DNA from: Polaribacter sp.
GTDB lineage: Bacteria > Bacteroidota > Bacteroidia > Flavobacteriales > Flavobacteriaceae
Assembly (NCBI GenBank): GCA_028336245.1
Contig: JAOKTT010000005.1
Span: forward strand, 1-64,000
DNA: 64,000 bases
Reading direction: 5' to 3'
Shown here in pieces: positions 17,877 to 26,865 of the stretch. The notes under the pieces are model-generated. The model was not told where the DNA came from, ran no database searches, and saw only the letters and a program-made list of their open reading frames with translations. The translations under genes and the position numbers were made by a program. The first letter of the stretch is position 1. Every line of letters begins with the position of its first letter.

Positions 17877-19394
17877 TTATAACAACGAATGTTGTGTCAT
17901 TTCCTTGGGTTGCGCAACACCCATTAAATCTAAAATAGTGGGAGCAATATCTCCTAAAACACCATTATTGATGACTTTTATTTCAGTATCAATTAAAATA
18001 AAAGGAACAGGATTTGTGGTATGTGCTGTATTCGGAGAACCATCGGGGTTCATCATGGTTTCACAATTACCATGATCTGCTATTAATAGGGTCGTGTACC
18101 CATTTTTTAAACCAGTTTCAATAACTTTTTTCGCACAATTGTCTACGGTTTCACATGCTTTAATTGCCGCTTCCATGATTCCTGTGTGACCAACCATATC
18201 TCCATTTGCAAAGTTTAAACAAACAAAGTCTGTTTCTCCTTTTTCGAGGTCTTCACAAAGTGCTTCTGTGAGTTCATAGGCACTCATTTCTGGTTGTAAA
18301 TCATAAGTTGCTACCTTTGGAGAGTTCCTTAAAATGCGAGACTCTCCTTCAAAAGGAGCCTCTTGTCCTCCAGAAAAGAAAAAGGTTACATGTGGGTATT
18401 TCTCTGTTTCAGCAATTCTAATCTGTTTTTTTCCTGCTTTAGAAAGCACTTCTCCAAGCGTATTTTTTATATTGTCGTTATTGTAAATCACATTGATTCC
18501 TGTAAAGCTTTCATCGTATAAAGTAATGGTCGTAAAGTACAAATCTAATTTTTTCATTCCAAATTCTGGAAAATCATTTTGAGATAAGGCATTTGTCAAT
18601 TCTCTTCCTCTGTCTGTTCTGTAGTTGAAAAACAAAACAACATCTCCCGCTTTTATTTGAGCTTTTGGAGCTCCTGTAGCATCGGTTACAATAAGTGGTT
18701 TGTGAAATTCATCCGTAGTTCCTGCTTTATAATTTGCATTCATATTGGCAAGCACATCTGTAGTTTTTGTACCAATGCCATTCACAAGGCCATCATAGGC
18801 TTCTTTCACACGTCCCCAACGATTGTCTCTGTCCATTGCATAGTATCGCCCGGTCACAGAGGCCAATTCTCCGGTGCTCTCTTTCATATATTCTTGAATA
18901 TCATTTATAAAATAGGTACCAGATTTCGGGTCACAATCTCTACCATCTGTGAAGGCATGCAAATAGATATTGTCAACTTGGTTCTCTTTAGCTACATCTA
19001 AAATTCCTTTTAAATGGTTAATGTGTGCGTGGATTCCGCCATTGGAAACCAAACCTAATAAATGAATTGTCTTTTTGTTTTCTTTTGCGTATTTAAAGGT
19101 GTCTAGAACTACCTTTTCTTTTCCTAACGTTTTTTCTTTGACTGCTTTATTGATTCGGGCTAAATTTTGATATACAATTCTTCCAGCACCTAAATTCATA
19201 TGTCCAACTTCGGAATTCCCCATTTGTCCTTCTGGTAAGCCAACATGCAAACCGTCAGTCCTTAGTGAGGCATTTGGGTAAGCACCATATAATCCGTTTA
19301 TAAAAGGTGTTTTTGCGTTGTAAATTGCAGATACTTTAGGGTCTTGTGTAATTCCCCAACCATCTAAAATCATTAAGATTACTTTCTTGTTCAT
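17877..19394 (-). CDS. gpmI: 2,3-bisphosphoglycerate-independent phosphoglycerate mutase
   Basis: Interconverts 3- and 2-phosphoglycerate in glycolysis; an Mn-dependent alkaline-phosphatase-superfamily enzyme. About 505 residues, full length. The start at 19394 gives MNKKVILMILDGWG; an ATG three codons upstream (19403) is also possible. Signatures are the metal site MILDGWG, the catalytic Ser in GQMGNSEVGHMNLGAG, TDGRDCDPKSG, GRYYAMDRDNRW, the NYRTDR loop, NFANGDMVGHTG and ADHGNCETM near the C-terminus. It leads a two-gene unit with the thioredoxin-like lipoprotein. Confidence 0.96.
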   Translation of the reverse strand: MNKKVILMILDGWGITQDPKVSAIYNAKTPFINGLYGAYPNASLRTDGLHVGLPEGQMGNSEVGHMNLGAGRIVYQNLARINKAVKEKTLGKEKVVLDTFKYAKENKKTIHLLGLVSNGGIHAHINHLKGILDVAKENQVDNIYLHAFTDGRDCDPKSGTYFINDIQEYMKESTGELASVTGRYYAMDRDNRWGRVKEAYDGLVNGIGTKTTDVLANMNANYKAGTTDEFHKPLIVTDATGAPKAQIKAGDVVLFFNYRTDRGRELTNALSQNDFPEFGMKKLDLYFTTITLYDESFTGINVIYNNDNIKNTLGEVLSKAGKKQIRIAETEKYPHVTFFFSGGQEAPFEGESRILRNSPKVATYDLQPEMSAYELTEALCEDLEKGETDFVCLNFANGDMVGHTGIMEAAIKACETVDNCAKKVIETGLKNGYTTLLIADHGNCETMMNPDGSPNTAHTTNPVPFILIDTEIKVINNGVLGDIAPTILDLMGVAQPKEMTQHSLL

Positions 19395-19643
19395 GGATTT
19401 CATTTGAGCAGTAAAAATAGGAAAGTTTTTTGTCTTTTTTTTGCTTTTTAACGAAACCGATAGCGTAAAAGAAGAGATTATTTTAAAAAAATGGGATCTA
19501 TTTTATGGCTAAATTTTAGTGGTTTTGGCAATTTAAGGTGGTTTCTTGATCGTTTAGAGTTGTGTGTCTACGCAGTAGATGTAAATATGAAAATAAATAG
19601 TAGTTTTCGTGAGGTATAAATAAAGAATTATTATTTTAATGCG

Positions 19644-19651
19644 TAATTTTG
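19644..19651 (+). promoter_or_regulatory. -7 element before the aromatic amino acid hydroxylase gene
   Basis: TAATTTTG fits the TAnnTTTG consensus and lies 27 bases before the start. No convincing -33 element is seen. Confidence 0.35.
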
Positions 19652-19678
19652 TAGGAATAATTCAATAAATAGATCCAT

Positions 19679-21427
19679 ATGCACTTTCAATTGAATGATG
19701 TCACAAAAAAGCTTCCAAAACACTTGCATAAGTTTGTGGTACAACAGCCTTATGAAGAGTATACCCCACAAAATCAAGCCGTATGGAGGTATGTAATGCG
19801 GATTAATGTCGATTACTTGAGTAAAGTTGCACATACATCTTACATTTCAGGACTTTCAAAAACAGGAATTTCAACAGAGGATATTCCTTATATGGCAGGA
19901 ATGAATCGCATTTTAAAAGAAATTGGATGGGCAGCAGTATCTGTAGACGGATTTATTCCGCCAAATGCGTTTATGGAGTTTCAAGCGTATAATGTTTTGG
20001 TAATTGCATCAGACATGCGAACTATAAATCATATTGAATATACCCCGGCTCCAGACATTATTCATGAGGCTGCTGGGCATGCTCCTATTATTGCAAACCC
20101 AGAATATGCAGAGTATTTAAGGCGTTTTGGAGAAATAGGATGTAAAGCGATTTCTTCTGCTAAGGATTATGAAATGTATGAAGCCATTCGACTTCTGTCT
20201 ATTTTGAAAGAGAACCCAAATGCCTCAGAAAAAGAAAGAGATGCTGCTGAAGCCCAGGTAGCATATTTGCAAGACAATATGGGACCGCTTTCTGAAATGG
20301 CCCAAATAAGAAATTTACATTGGTGGACCGTAGAATACGGTTTGATAGGTTCCTTAGAAAACCCTAAAATTTATGGTGCGGGACTGCTTTCCTCTATCGG
20401 TGAAAGTGCTTGGTGTATGCAACCGGAAGTAAAAAAAAGAGTTTATTCTATTGCTGCTGCAGATATTAATTTTGACATCACAAAACCTCAGCCACAATTG
20501 TTTGTCATTCCAAATTTTGCTCATTTAAGTTTAGTTTTAGAACAATTTGCTAATAAAATGGCGATCAGAAAAGGAGGATTAAACGGCATTCAAAAACTAA
20601 TCGCCTCTCAGAATATAGGAACCATAGAGTTGAGCACAGGAATTCAGATTTCAGGTACTTTTACGGATGTAATTGAAGACGAAAACAGCAAGCCTATTTA
20701 TTTTAAAACAACGGGTTTTACGGCGCTATCAAACAGAGATAAAGAGTTAATAGGACACGGTGTTGAAAAGCATACAAATGGTTTTGGAAGTCCTATTGGT
20801 AAACTGAAAGGAATTAATATTCCTATCGAAAATATGAGCCCTAGAGACTTAGATGCGTATCAGATTTCGGAAGGAAAAAATATTTCCTTGGAGTTTGAGG
20901 GTGGTATCACGGTGGCTGGAGACGTAATTACAGGGACAAGAGATTTGCGTGGAAAAATATTATTAATCTCCTTTGAAAATTGCACTGTTACCTACAAGCA
21001 GACCGTTTTGTTCACTCCAGATTTGGGTGTTTACAATATGGCTGTTGGTGAATCGGTAGTTTCCGCCTATGCAGATGCCGCAGATGTGAATTCTTTTGAA
21101 GATAAAAGTGCTGTTTCTGAGACAAAAACACATAAAATAAAATATACTGCTAAAGAAAAGGAGTTGTATCGTTTGTATGAAAAAGTAAGGGGTATGCGGG
21201 AAGAAAATTCAGTTTCTGAAGAGGAGGTCGCTCCTATTTTTAAACAATTGAAAACCGAATTTTCTAAGGATTGGTTATTGAGTTTAGAACTTTATGAAGT
21301 AGCTTTGCAGAACAGTTTGAGTATTCAAACAGAAATACAAGCTTATTTGATTGTTTTACAACAAAATAAGCAGTACCAAAAATTAATAGAAAACGGATTG
21401 AATTTATTAGCAAAAACAAAGCCTTAG
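19679..21427 (+). CDS. Aromatic amino acid hydroxylase (phenylalanine 4-monooxygenase-like) with a long C-terminal extension
   Basis: Non-haem iron, pterin-dependent hydroxylase, most likely turning phenylalanine into tyrosine. The catalytic domain is in the first ~330 residues. PDIIHEAAGHAPIIANPEY holds the two iron His, YGLIG is followed by the Glu ligand, and GAGLLSSIGES is the substrate loop. At 582 residues it is about twice the length of a simple bacterial PhhA (~270). The C-terminal ~240 residues (from about GIQISGTFTDVIE) are beta-rich and then helical, with no similarity that I can name. A rhodanese-like gene follows after 38 bases on the same strand. Confidence 0.9.
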   Translation: MHFQLNDVTKKLPKHLHKFVVQQPYEEYTPQNQAVWRYVMRINVDYLSKVAHTSYISGLSKTGISTEDIPYMAGMNRILKEIGWAAVSVDGFIPPNAFMEFQAYNVLVIASDMRTINHIEYTPAPDIIHEAAGHAPIIANPEYAEYLRRFGEIGCKAISSAKDYEMYEAIRLLSILKENPNASEKERDAAEAQVAYLQDNMGPLSEMAQIRNLHWWTVEYGLIGSLENPKIYGAGLLSSIGESAWCMQPEVKKRVYSIAAADINFDITKPQPQLFVIPNFAHLSLVLEQFANKMAIRKGGLNGIQKLIASQNIGTIELSTGIQISGTFTDVIEDENSKPIYFKTTGFTALSNRDKELIGHGVEKHTNGFGSPIGKLKGINIPIENMSPRDLDAYQISEGKNISLEFEGGITVAGDVITGTRDLRGKILLISFENCTVTYKQTVLFTPDLGVYNMAVGESVVSAYADAADVNSFEDKSAVSETKTHKIKYTAKEKELYRLYEKVRGMREENSVSEEEVAPIFKQLKTEFSKDWLLSLELYEVALQNSLSIQTEIQAYLIVLQQNKQYQKLIENGLNLLAKTKP

Positions 21428-21465
21428 AGAAGAAATCGTATGTTGTATATTTTAAAAATAAAGAG

Positions 21466-21744
21466 ATGAGTGCAGAAATAAAAGAATATTTAGAAAAAGA
21501 GGCAATTATTATAGATGTTAGAACCCTAGAGGAATGGGATGAAGGTCACATAGAAAGTTCAAAACATATGGTTCTAAATACAATCCCAGTAGAGGTCGCG
21601 GAGATTAAGTCTTGGGAAAAACCAATAATTGCAGTATGCAGAAGTGGCGCTAGAAGTGGCCAAGCAGCGCAGTTTTTAACTCAGAATGGTATCGATGCAA
21701 TCAATGGGGGTCCTTGGCAGAATGTTGCCGCAGTTTTGAAATAA
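21466..21744 (+). CDS. Single-domain rhodanese-like sulfurtransferase
   Basis: A 92-residue cytoplasmic rhodanese domain that carries sulfur as a persulfide. The active-site loop is CRSGARS with the catalytic Cys, preceded by IIDVRTLEEWDEGHIESSKHM, the usual CH2-A like motif (DVRxxxEWxxGHI). No signal peptide is present. It directly follows the aromatic hydroxylase and converges on the GSCFA gene with a 27-base gap. Confidence 0.92.
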   Translation: MSAEIKEYLEKEAIIIDVRTLEEWDEGHIESSKHMVLNTIPVEVAEIKSWEKPIIAVCRSGARSGQAAQFLTQNGIDAINGGPWQNVAAVLK

Positions 21745-21771
21745 TAGCAGCAAGAATAGCGGTAGTGATTT

Positions 21772-22722
21772 CTAAAACGAAATAAAAGGATGTTTTATTA
21801 TGATAGATTTCTTCTTCTCTTCTAGGTTTTTTAAAAACTGCTGGTGTTGCTCAGAGTTTTCGTTAAAAGACTTGTGAGAAAGCCCTTTTTGAATGGTCTC
21901 AATTTCTTGCATGGTAGCTTTTGACGTATCACAGCACCAACAGTCAATAAATTTTTCCCAAATATAATTGATGGCCATTTTATTTGGATGGAGGAGGTCT
22001 TCCGAATAAAAACGATACTCTCTTAACTCATCCATAACAATTTCATAGGAAGGAAAATAATAGGCATTCGTTTCTAAAGCAATCGTTGCATGGACCCCTG
22101 AGATGAGGTGTGCTTTACTGCGCATATTTTCAATAAAACCGTCTTTTAAGTGCCGCACAGGAGATATTGTAAATAGTACGGTTGCTTTTGAGTTTACTGT
22201 TTTTATGAGGGCTAAAATCGCGTATAATGTTTCTGAAATCTCAGCAACTGAAAGCAATTTTTTCGAGAATTCTTTCTGTGGAATCTTGTGGCAATTTGCA
22301 ACAATCATATCCGTTTTTAAATAGCTGTATACCCAAGATGTGCCTAAAGTAATAATAATATGTGATGCTTCTTCTAGTTGTTTTTTTGTTTGAACTAAGG
22401 CGGTGTTTAAATTTATTAAAACTTCCTTTTTGTCGGCAGAACTGAGGCTAGAATGAGCATCCAAAGAGTGCCAGCGTTCGTTGTTAAAAACGAGGTCGTT
22501 TCCAGTATAAATTTTTTGCTGAATTGCGCCTTTTATTAACTGCTGAATTGCTTTTGGATGAAACAGGATTCCAAACGGATTTTGTTGCGATTGGAACTTA
22601 TAATACGAAAGTTTATTGCCAATATTTTCCGAAAAACAAGAGCCTAGTAAGAATATTTTAGAAGAATAATGTATTTGATTCTCCGCTTGTTTTTTTATTG
22701 ATAAATTGGTTTGAAGCTTCAT
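21772..22722 (-). CDS. GSCFA domain protein
   Basis: A 316-residue protein of the GSCFA family, which is related to SGNH hydrolases. The naming motif is visible as LLGSCFSENIGNKL near residue 28, followed by NPFGILFHP. Later blocks fit the fold: HIIITLGTSWVY (about 120), TVLFTISPVRHLKDG (about 185) and a C-terminal DLLHPN with the Asp and His. Activity is not known; an esterase or acyl-transfer role is inference from the fold. It starts two bases behind the alaS stop, so it is in one operon with alaS. Confidence 0.9.
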   Translation of the reverse strand: MKLQTNLSIKKQAENQIHYSSKIFLLGSCFSENIGNKLSYYKFQSQQNPFGILFHPKAIQQLIKGAIQQKIYTGNDLVFNNERWHSLDAHSSLSSADKKEVLINLNTALVQTKKQLEEASHIIITLGTSWVYSYLKTDMIVANCHKIPQKEFSKKLLSVAEISETLYAILALIKTVNSKATVLFTISPVRHLKDGFIENMRSKAHLISGVHATIALETNAYYFPSYEIVMDELREYRFYSEDLLHPNKMAINYIWEKFIDCWCCDTSKATMQEIETIQKGLSHKSFNENSEQHQQFLKNLEEKKKSIIIKHPFISF

Positions 22723-22724
22723 TT

Positions 22725-25343
22725 TTAAACTAAGTATTCTTTTGCTTTTTCTAAAGCTTGAGGAATACCTCCAGGATTTTTCCCACCCGCAGTTGCAAAA
22801 AAGTTTTGGCCGCCACCTCCACCGTGAATTAATTTCCCTAATTCCCGAACTACTTTTCCTGCATCATAACCCCGTTCATTGGTCAGTTCTTTAGAGATGT
22901 AGCAGGTGAGCATTGCTTTGTCTTTAGAAGGTGCAGTAGCAAACACAAGGAACATATTTTTAGCATCTTTCCCGAAGTCAAAAGCTAAATTTTTAATTCC
23001 GTTTGCATCTAGATCCACTTTAGCGGCAAGAAAAGAGACCCCATTTATTTCTTGTAATTGATTCCTAAGTTCGCCAGACAAGTTTTGTGCTTTCTCTTTT
23101 AAAAGTTGCTCAATTTGCTTTTGCAAAGAAGTGTTTTCTTCTTGTAACTTTAGAACTGCTTTTACAGGCTCTTTTGTGTTATTTAAAACTTCTTTTATTT
23201 CTAATAAAATGTTGTTGTTTTCAAAGTAAAAATCTTTCACAGCAGTGTTTGTAATGGCTTCAATTCTTCTAATTCCTGCAGCAACACCAACTTCGGATTT
23301 TATTTTGAAATGCCAGAGATCACCTGTATTGTTTACATGTGTTCCGCCGCAGAGTTCAACAGAAGTACCAAATTTAATTGCTCTTACAGTATCGCCATAT
23401 TTTTCTCCAAACAAAGCCAAGGCACCTTGATCAATTGCGACTTGCATTGGTATATTTCTTTGTTCCTCTAAAGGAAGTTTTCCTGAAATTCGGGTATTTA
23501 CAAAGTTTTCCACTTCAAGGAGTTCATCCGCAGTTAATTTAGAGAAATGAGAGAAATCAAAACGCAAAGATTTTGTGTGTACTGCAGAACCTTTTTGGGT
23601 TACATGTGTTCCTAGAACTTCTCTTAAAGCTTGATGCAGTAAATGTGTTGCCGTATGATTACACGCGGTACGATGGCGCTGTTTTTTTTCCACTACGGCT
23701 TTAAATTCCTCGTGAACAGACTTTGGAAGGTTTTTTGTGAGGTGAATAATAACGTTGTTTTCTTTCTTAGTGTCTAAAATAGACACAACATCCCCGTCAA
23801 GGTCGGTTAGACGCCCTTTGTCACCAACTTGTCCTCCACCTTCTGGATAAAAAGGTGTCAAATTAAACACTAATTGATACATTTCACCGTCTTTTACAGA
23901 CGTTACTTTTCGATATCGTGTTAGTTTTACAGTTGCTTCTAAAGAATCATAACCAATAAACTCTTCAACAGCATTAGCAGCTAATACGGTCCAATCGTCA
24001 GTAGAGGTTTCACTTGCAGCTCTCGATCTCTTTTTTTGTTTTTGAAGTTGTTCCTGAAAACCTTTTTCATCTAAACAATATCCTTTTTCAGATAAAATTA
24101 AGGCAGTCAAATCAACAGGAAAACCAAAAGTATCGTATAATTCAAATGCCTTTTCTCCTGAAATTTGTTTTGAGTTTGTGGAAGCTATAATTACATCTAA
24201 TAAGAGCAGCCCTTTGTCCAACGTTTTTAAGAAAGAAGCTTCTTCCTCTTTGAGCACATTTTCAATAAGCTGTTTTTGTTCTAATAGCTCAGGAAAAGCA
24301 GTGCCCATCTTCTTACTTAGCACATCCACTAGCTTATAAATAAAGGGTTCTTTTTTATCTAAAAAAGTAAAACCATAGCGAATTGCTCTTCTTAAAATTC
24401 TTCGAATGACATAACCAGCACCCGTATTACTTGGTAATTGGCCGTCAGCAATCGAAAAAGCAACAGCTCTCAAGTGGTCTGAAATTACCCGTGTTGCAAT
24501 GTCTTGCTGTTCATTCGTTCCATATTTTGTGTTGGTAACAAGCCCGATTTCACGAATAATTGGTTTGAAAATATCAGTATCATAATTAGATTGAACATTT
24601 TGTAAAACCATACACAGGCGTTCGAAGCCCATTCCTGTATCAATATGCTTATTTGGTAAATCTTCTAGAGTTCCATTTGCTTTTCTGTTGTATTGCATAA
24701 AAACAAGGTTCCATATTTCTACTACATGCGGATGGTCTTCATTAATCAAGGTTCTTCCGTCTACTTTTTCTTTCTCCTCTGCAGAGCGTATGTCTACGTG
24801 AATTTCAGAACAAGGTCCACAGGGTCCTTGTGCACCCATTTCCCAAAAATTATCTTTTTTATTTCCTTTTAAAATTCGGTCTTCAGCAATGTATTCTTTC
24901 CAGAGTTCATACGCTTCAGTATCCATTCCTAACTTATCTGCATCTTCAGAGCCTTCAAAAACGGTCACATATAAAATATCTTTGTCTATTTTATAAATTT
25001 CGGTTAACAACTCCCAAGCCCACGCTATTGCTTCTTTTTTAAAGTAATCTCCAAAAGACCAGTTTCCAAGCATCTCAAATAAAGTGTGGTGGTAAGTGTC
25101 ATAACCGACTTCCTCTAGATCATTATGTTTCCCTGAAACGCGCAAGCATTTTTGCGAATCTGAAATCCGATTCTTTTTTGGAATTGCATTTCCTAGAAAA
25201 TATTCTTTAAAAGGTGCCATCCCCGAGTTTACAAACATTAAAGTGGGGTCATCTTTCGTGACCATGGGAGCAGAAGGCACAATTAAGTGTGATTTTTCTT
25301 TAAAAAAATTTAAAAATGTAGCACGAATGTCTTGTGATTTCAT
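22725..25343 (-). CDS. alaS: Alanine--tRNA ligase
   Basis: Charges tRNA-Ala. 872 residues, full length. Domains in order: class II catalytic core ([42 protein letters not shown]), tRNA-recognition helices, editing domain ([16 protein letters not shown] and [11 protein letters not shown] with the zinc Cys and His), coiled coil and the C-terminal glycine-rich C-Ala part ([19 protein letters not shown]). It is divergent from the M23 peptidase gene and leads the operon with the GSCFA gene. Confidence 0.97.
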   Translation of the reverse strand: MKSQDIRATFLNFFKEKSHLIVPSAPMVTKDDPTLMFVNSGMAPFKEYFLGNAIPKKNRISDSQKCLRVSGKHNDLEEVGYDTYHHTLFEMLGNWSFGDYFKKEAIAWAWELLTEIYKIDKDILYVTVFEGSEDADKLGMDTEAYELWKEYIAEDRILKGNKKDNFWEMGAQGPCGPCSEIHVDIRSAEEKEKVDGRTLINEDHPHVVEIWNLVFMQYNRKANGTLEDLPNKHIDTGMGFERLCMVLQNVQSNYDTDIFKPIIREIGLVTNTKYGTNEQQDIATRVISDHLRAVAFSIADGQLPSNTGAGYVIRRILRRAIRYGFTFLDKKEPFIYKLVDVLSKKMGTAFPELLEQKQLIENVLKEEEASFLKTLDKGLLLLDVIIASTNSKQISGEKAFELYDTFGFPVDLTALILSEKGYCLDEKGFQEQLQKQKKRSRAASETSTDDWTVLAANAVEEFIGYDSLEATVKLTRYRKVTSVKDGEMYQLVFNLTPFYPEGGGQVGDKGRLTDLDGDVVSILDTKKENNVIIHLTKNLPKSVHEEFKAVVEKKQRHRTACNHTATHLLHQALREVLGTHVTQKGSAVHTKSLRFDFSHFSKLTADELLEVENFVNTRISGKLPLEEQRNIPMQVAIDQGALALFGEKYGDTVRAIKFGTSVELCGGTHVNNTGDLWHFKIKSEVGVAAGIRRIEAITNTAVKDFYFENNNILLEIKEVLNNTKEPVKAVLKLQEENTSLQKQIEQLLKEKAQNLSGELRNQLQEINGVSFLAAKVDLDANGIKNLAFDFGKDAKNMFLVFATAPSKDKAMLTCYISKELTNERGYDAGKVVRELGKLIHGGGGGQNFFATAGGKNPGGIPQALEKAKEYLV

Positions 25344-25498
25344 AGAGAAAAATTTTCCAACGTTGTGGATTGTGTTAATATTCTTTAAAAGATACTTTTA
25401 AAAAGCAGTTGTAAAACATTTTGTAAATTAGCGAGTTAATAAAAATGAGATCTATTTAAATCGCATTTTAAGAAAACAAAAATAGTACATTTACAACT

Positions 25499-26467
25499 AT
25501 GGCAAAAGTAAAATATTATTACGATGCGGATACACTTTCTTACAGAAAAATTGCTGTAAAGAAAAGTGAATACTATAAGAAAACTATTTTTGGTTTTTTA
25601 GCAGTATTATTAATTGCATTTATTGGTTTTATTGTTTTTAGTCAATTCATAATGTCCCCAAACGAGCGTGCGGTCAATAGAGAAAACGAAAATTTACAAT
25701 TTAATTTAGATTTATTGTCTAAGAGAATCTCTGAAAGTTCTGTCATTTTAAATCAATTACAACAGCGCGATAATAATATTTATAGAATGTATTTTGAGGC
25801 CAATCCAATCCCAGATGAACAAAGAAAGGCAGGTTTTGGAGGCGTAAATAGGTATAAGAGTTTAGACGGCTATGACAACTCTAAAATGATTAAGCAGCTG
25901 ACCATGAATGTAGATATCTTGTCTAAACAGATGGTAGTACAGTCTAAATCTTTAGACGAAATTGTGATTTTAGCAAAAGAAAAAGAGAAAATGTTGGCAT
26001 CAATTCCTGCTATTTTACCCGTTAAATTAGTGGACTTAACAAGAATGGCTTCTGGTTATAAATGGAGAATGCATCCTATTTTAAAAATTAGAAAATTTCA
26101 CAAGGGAATGGATTTTACGGCGCCTATAGGAACACCAATCTATGCTTCTGGAAATGGAGTAGTAACGCGTTCTGGAAGAAGTGCAACCTTTGGGAGGGTG
26201 GTATATATAGAGCATGGTTACGGCTATAAAACCATCTATGCACACATGAGTAAAATCAAAGCAAAACGTGGGCAAAAAGTAAAACGAGGTGATTTAATTG
26301 GATATGTTGGGAATACGGGTAGATCTGTTTCGGCCCATTTGCATTACGAAATACACAAAAATGGGAGGGCTTTGAACCCAATTAACTTTTACTATGGAGA
26401 TTTAACACCAGAAGAGTTTGCAGCAATGCAGAAGGCTGCAGAAGAAGAGGGGCAGTCTTATGATTAA
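25499..26467 (+). CDS. M23 family peptidoglycan endopeptidase with membrane anchor
   Basis: A cell-wall hydrolase cutting peptide cross-links. 322 residues: a short cytoplasmic basic start, a membrane helix at about residues 28-50 (FGFLAVLLIAFIGFIVF), a periplasmic coiled coil (about 60-165) and the LytM/M23 domain. Zinc-site residues are visible in KFHKGMDFTAPIGTPIYAS (His and Asp) and in SAHLHYEIHKNG (the HxH pair). The active motifs are complete. A MerR gene follows after 54 bases. The close association of alaS, M23 peptidase and MerR is a recurring flavobacterial arrangement as I know it. Confidence 0.93.
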   Translation: MAKVKYYYDADTLSYRKIAVKKSEYYKKTIFGFLAVLLIAFIGFIVFSQFIMSPNERAVNRENENLQFNLDLLSKRISESSVILNQLQQRDNNIYRMYFEANPIPDEQRKAGFGGVNRYKSLDGYDNSKMIKQLTMNVDILSKQMVVQSKSLDEIVILAKEKEKMLASIPAILPVKLVDLTRMASGYKWRMHPILKIRKFHKGMDFTAPIGTPIYASGNGVVTRSGRSATFGRVVYIEHGYGYKTIYAHMSKIKAKRGQKVKRGDLIGYVGNTGRSVSAHLHYEIHKNGRALNPINFYYGDLTPEEFAAMQKAAEEEGQSYD

Positions 26468-26521
26468 GTGCATAAAATACGTTCCAACTTTTAAAGAAGA
26501 AACCATCGAAGATCAAATAAA

Positions 26522-26851
26522 ATGCATATAGAATTGCCCGAAAAAAGGTATTATAAGATTGGCGAAGTAGCGAAAGCTTTTGACGTAAACACCTCCTTAA
26601 TTCGTTTTTGGGAAAAGGAATTTGATATTATCAAGCCTAAAAAAAATGCAAAGGGCAACCGTCTTTTTACTGCCGAAGATATTGCAAACCTAAAACTAAT
26701 ATTTAACCTGGTAAAGGAAAGAGGTTTTACTTTAGAGGGTGCAAAACAAAAGCTAAAAAAAAATCCAGACGCTACCATATACCATCACGAAATTATTTCG
26801 AAGCTAGAAGCGGTGAAGTCAGAATTGGTTAAAATTAAAAATCAACTATAA
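26522..26851 (+). CDS. MerR family transcriptional regulator
   Basis: A 109-residue DNA-binding protein. The winged helix-turn-helix is KRYYKIGEVAKAFDVNTSLIRFWEKEFD, followed by GNRLFTAEDIANLKLI and the helix FTLEGAKQKLKK. There is no C-terminal effector domain and no Cys, so it does not sense metals in the MerR way. It sits between the M23 peptidase and the acyl-CoA dehydrogenase operon (14-base gap to the latter). Whether it controls the acyl-CoA genes is open: the same regulator follows M23 peptidases in related bacteria. Confidence 0.9.
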   Translation: MHIELPEKRYYKIGEVAKAFDVNTSLIRFWEKEFDIIKPKKNAKGNRLFTAEDIANLKLIFNLVKERGFTLEGAKQKLKKNPDATIYHHEIISKLEAVKSELVKIKNQL

Positions 26852-26865
26852 AACAGATAGATACC

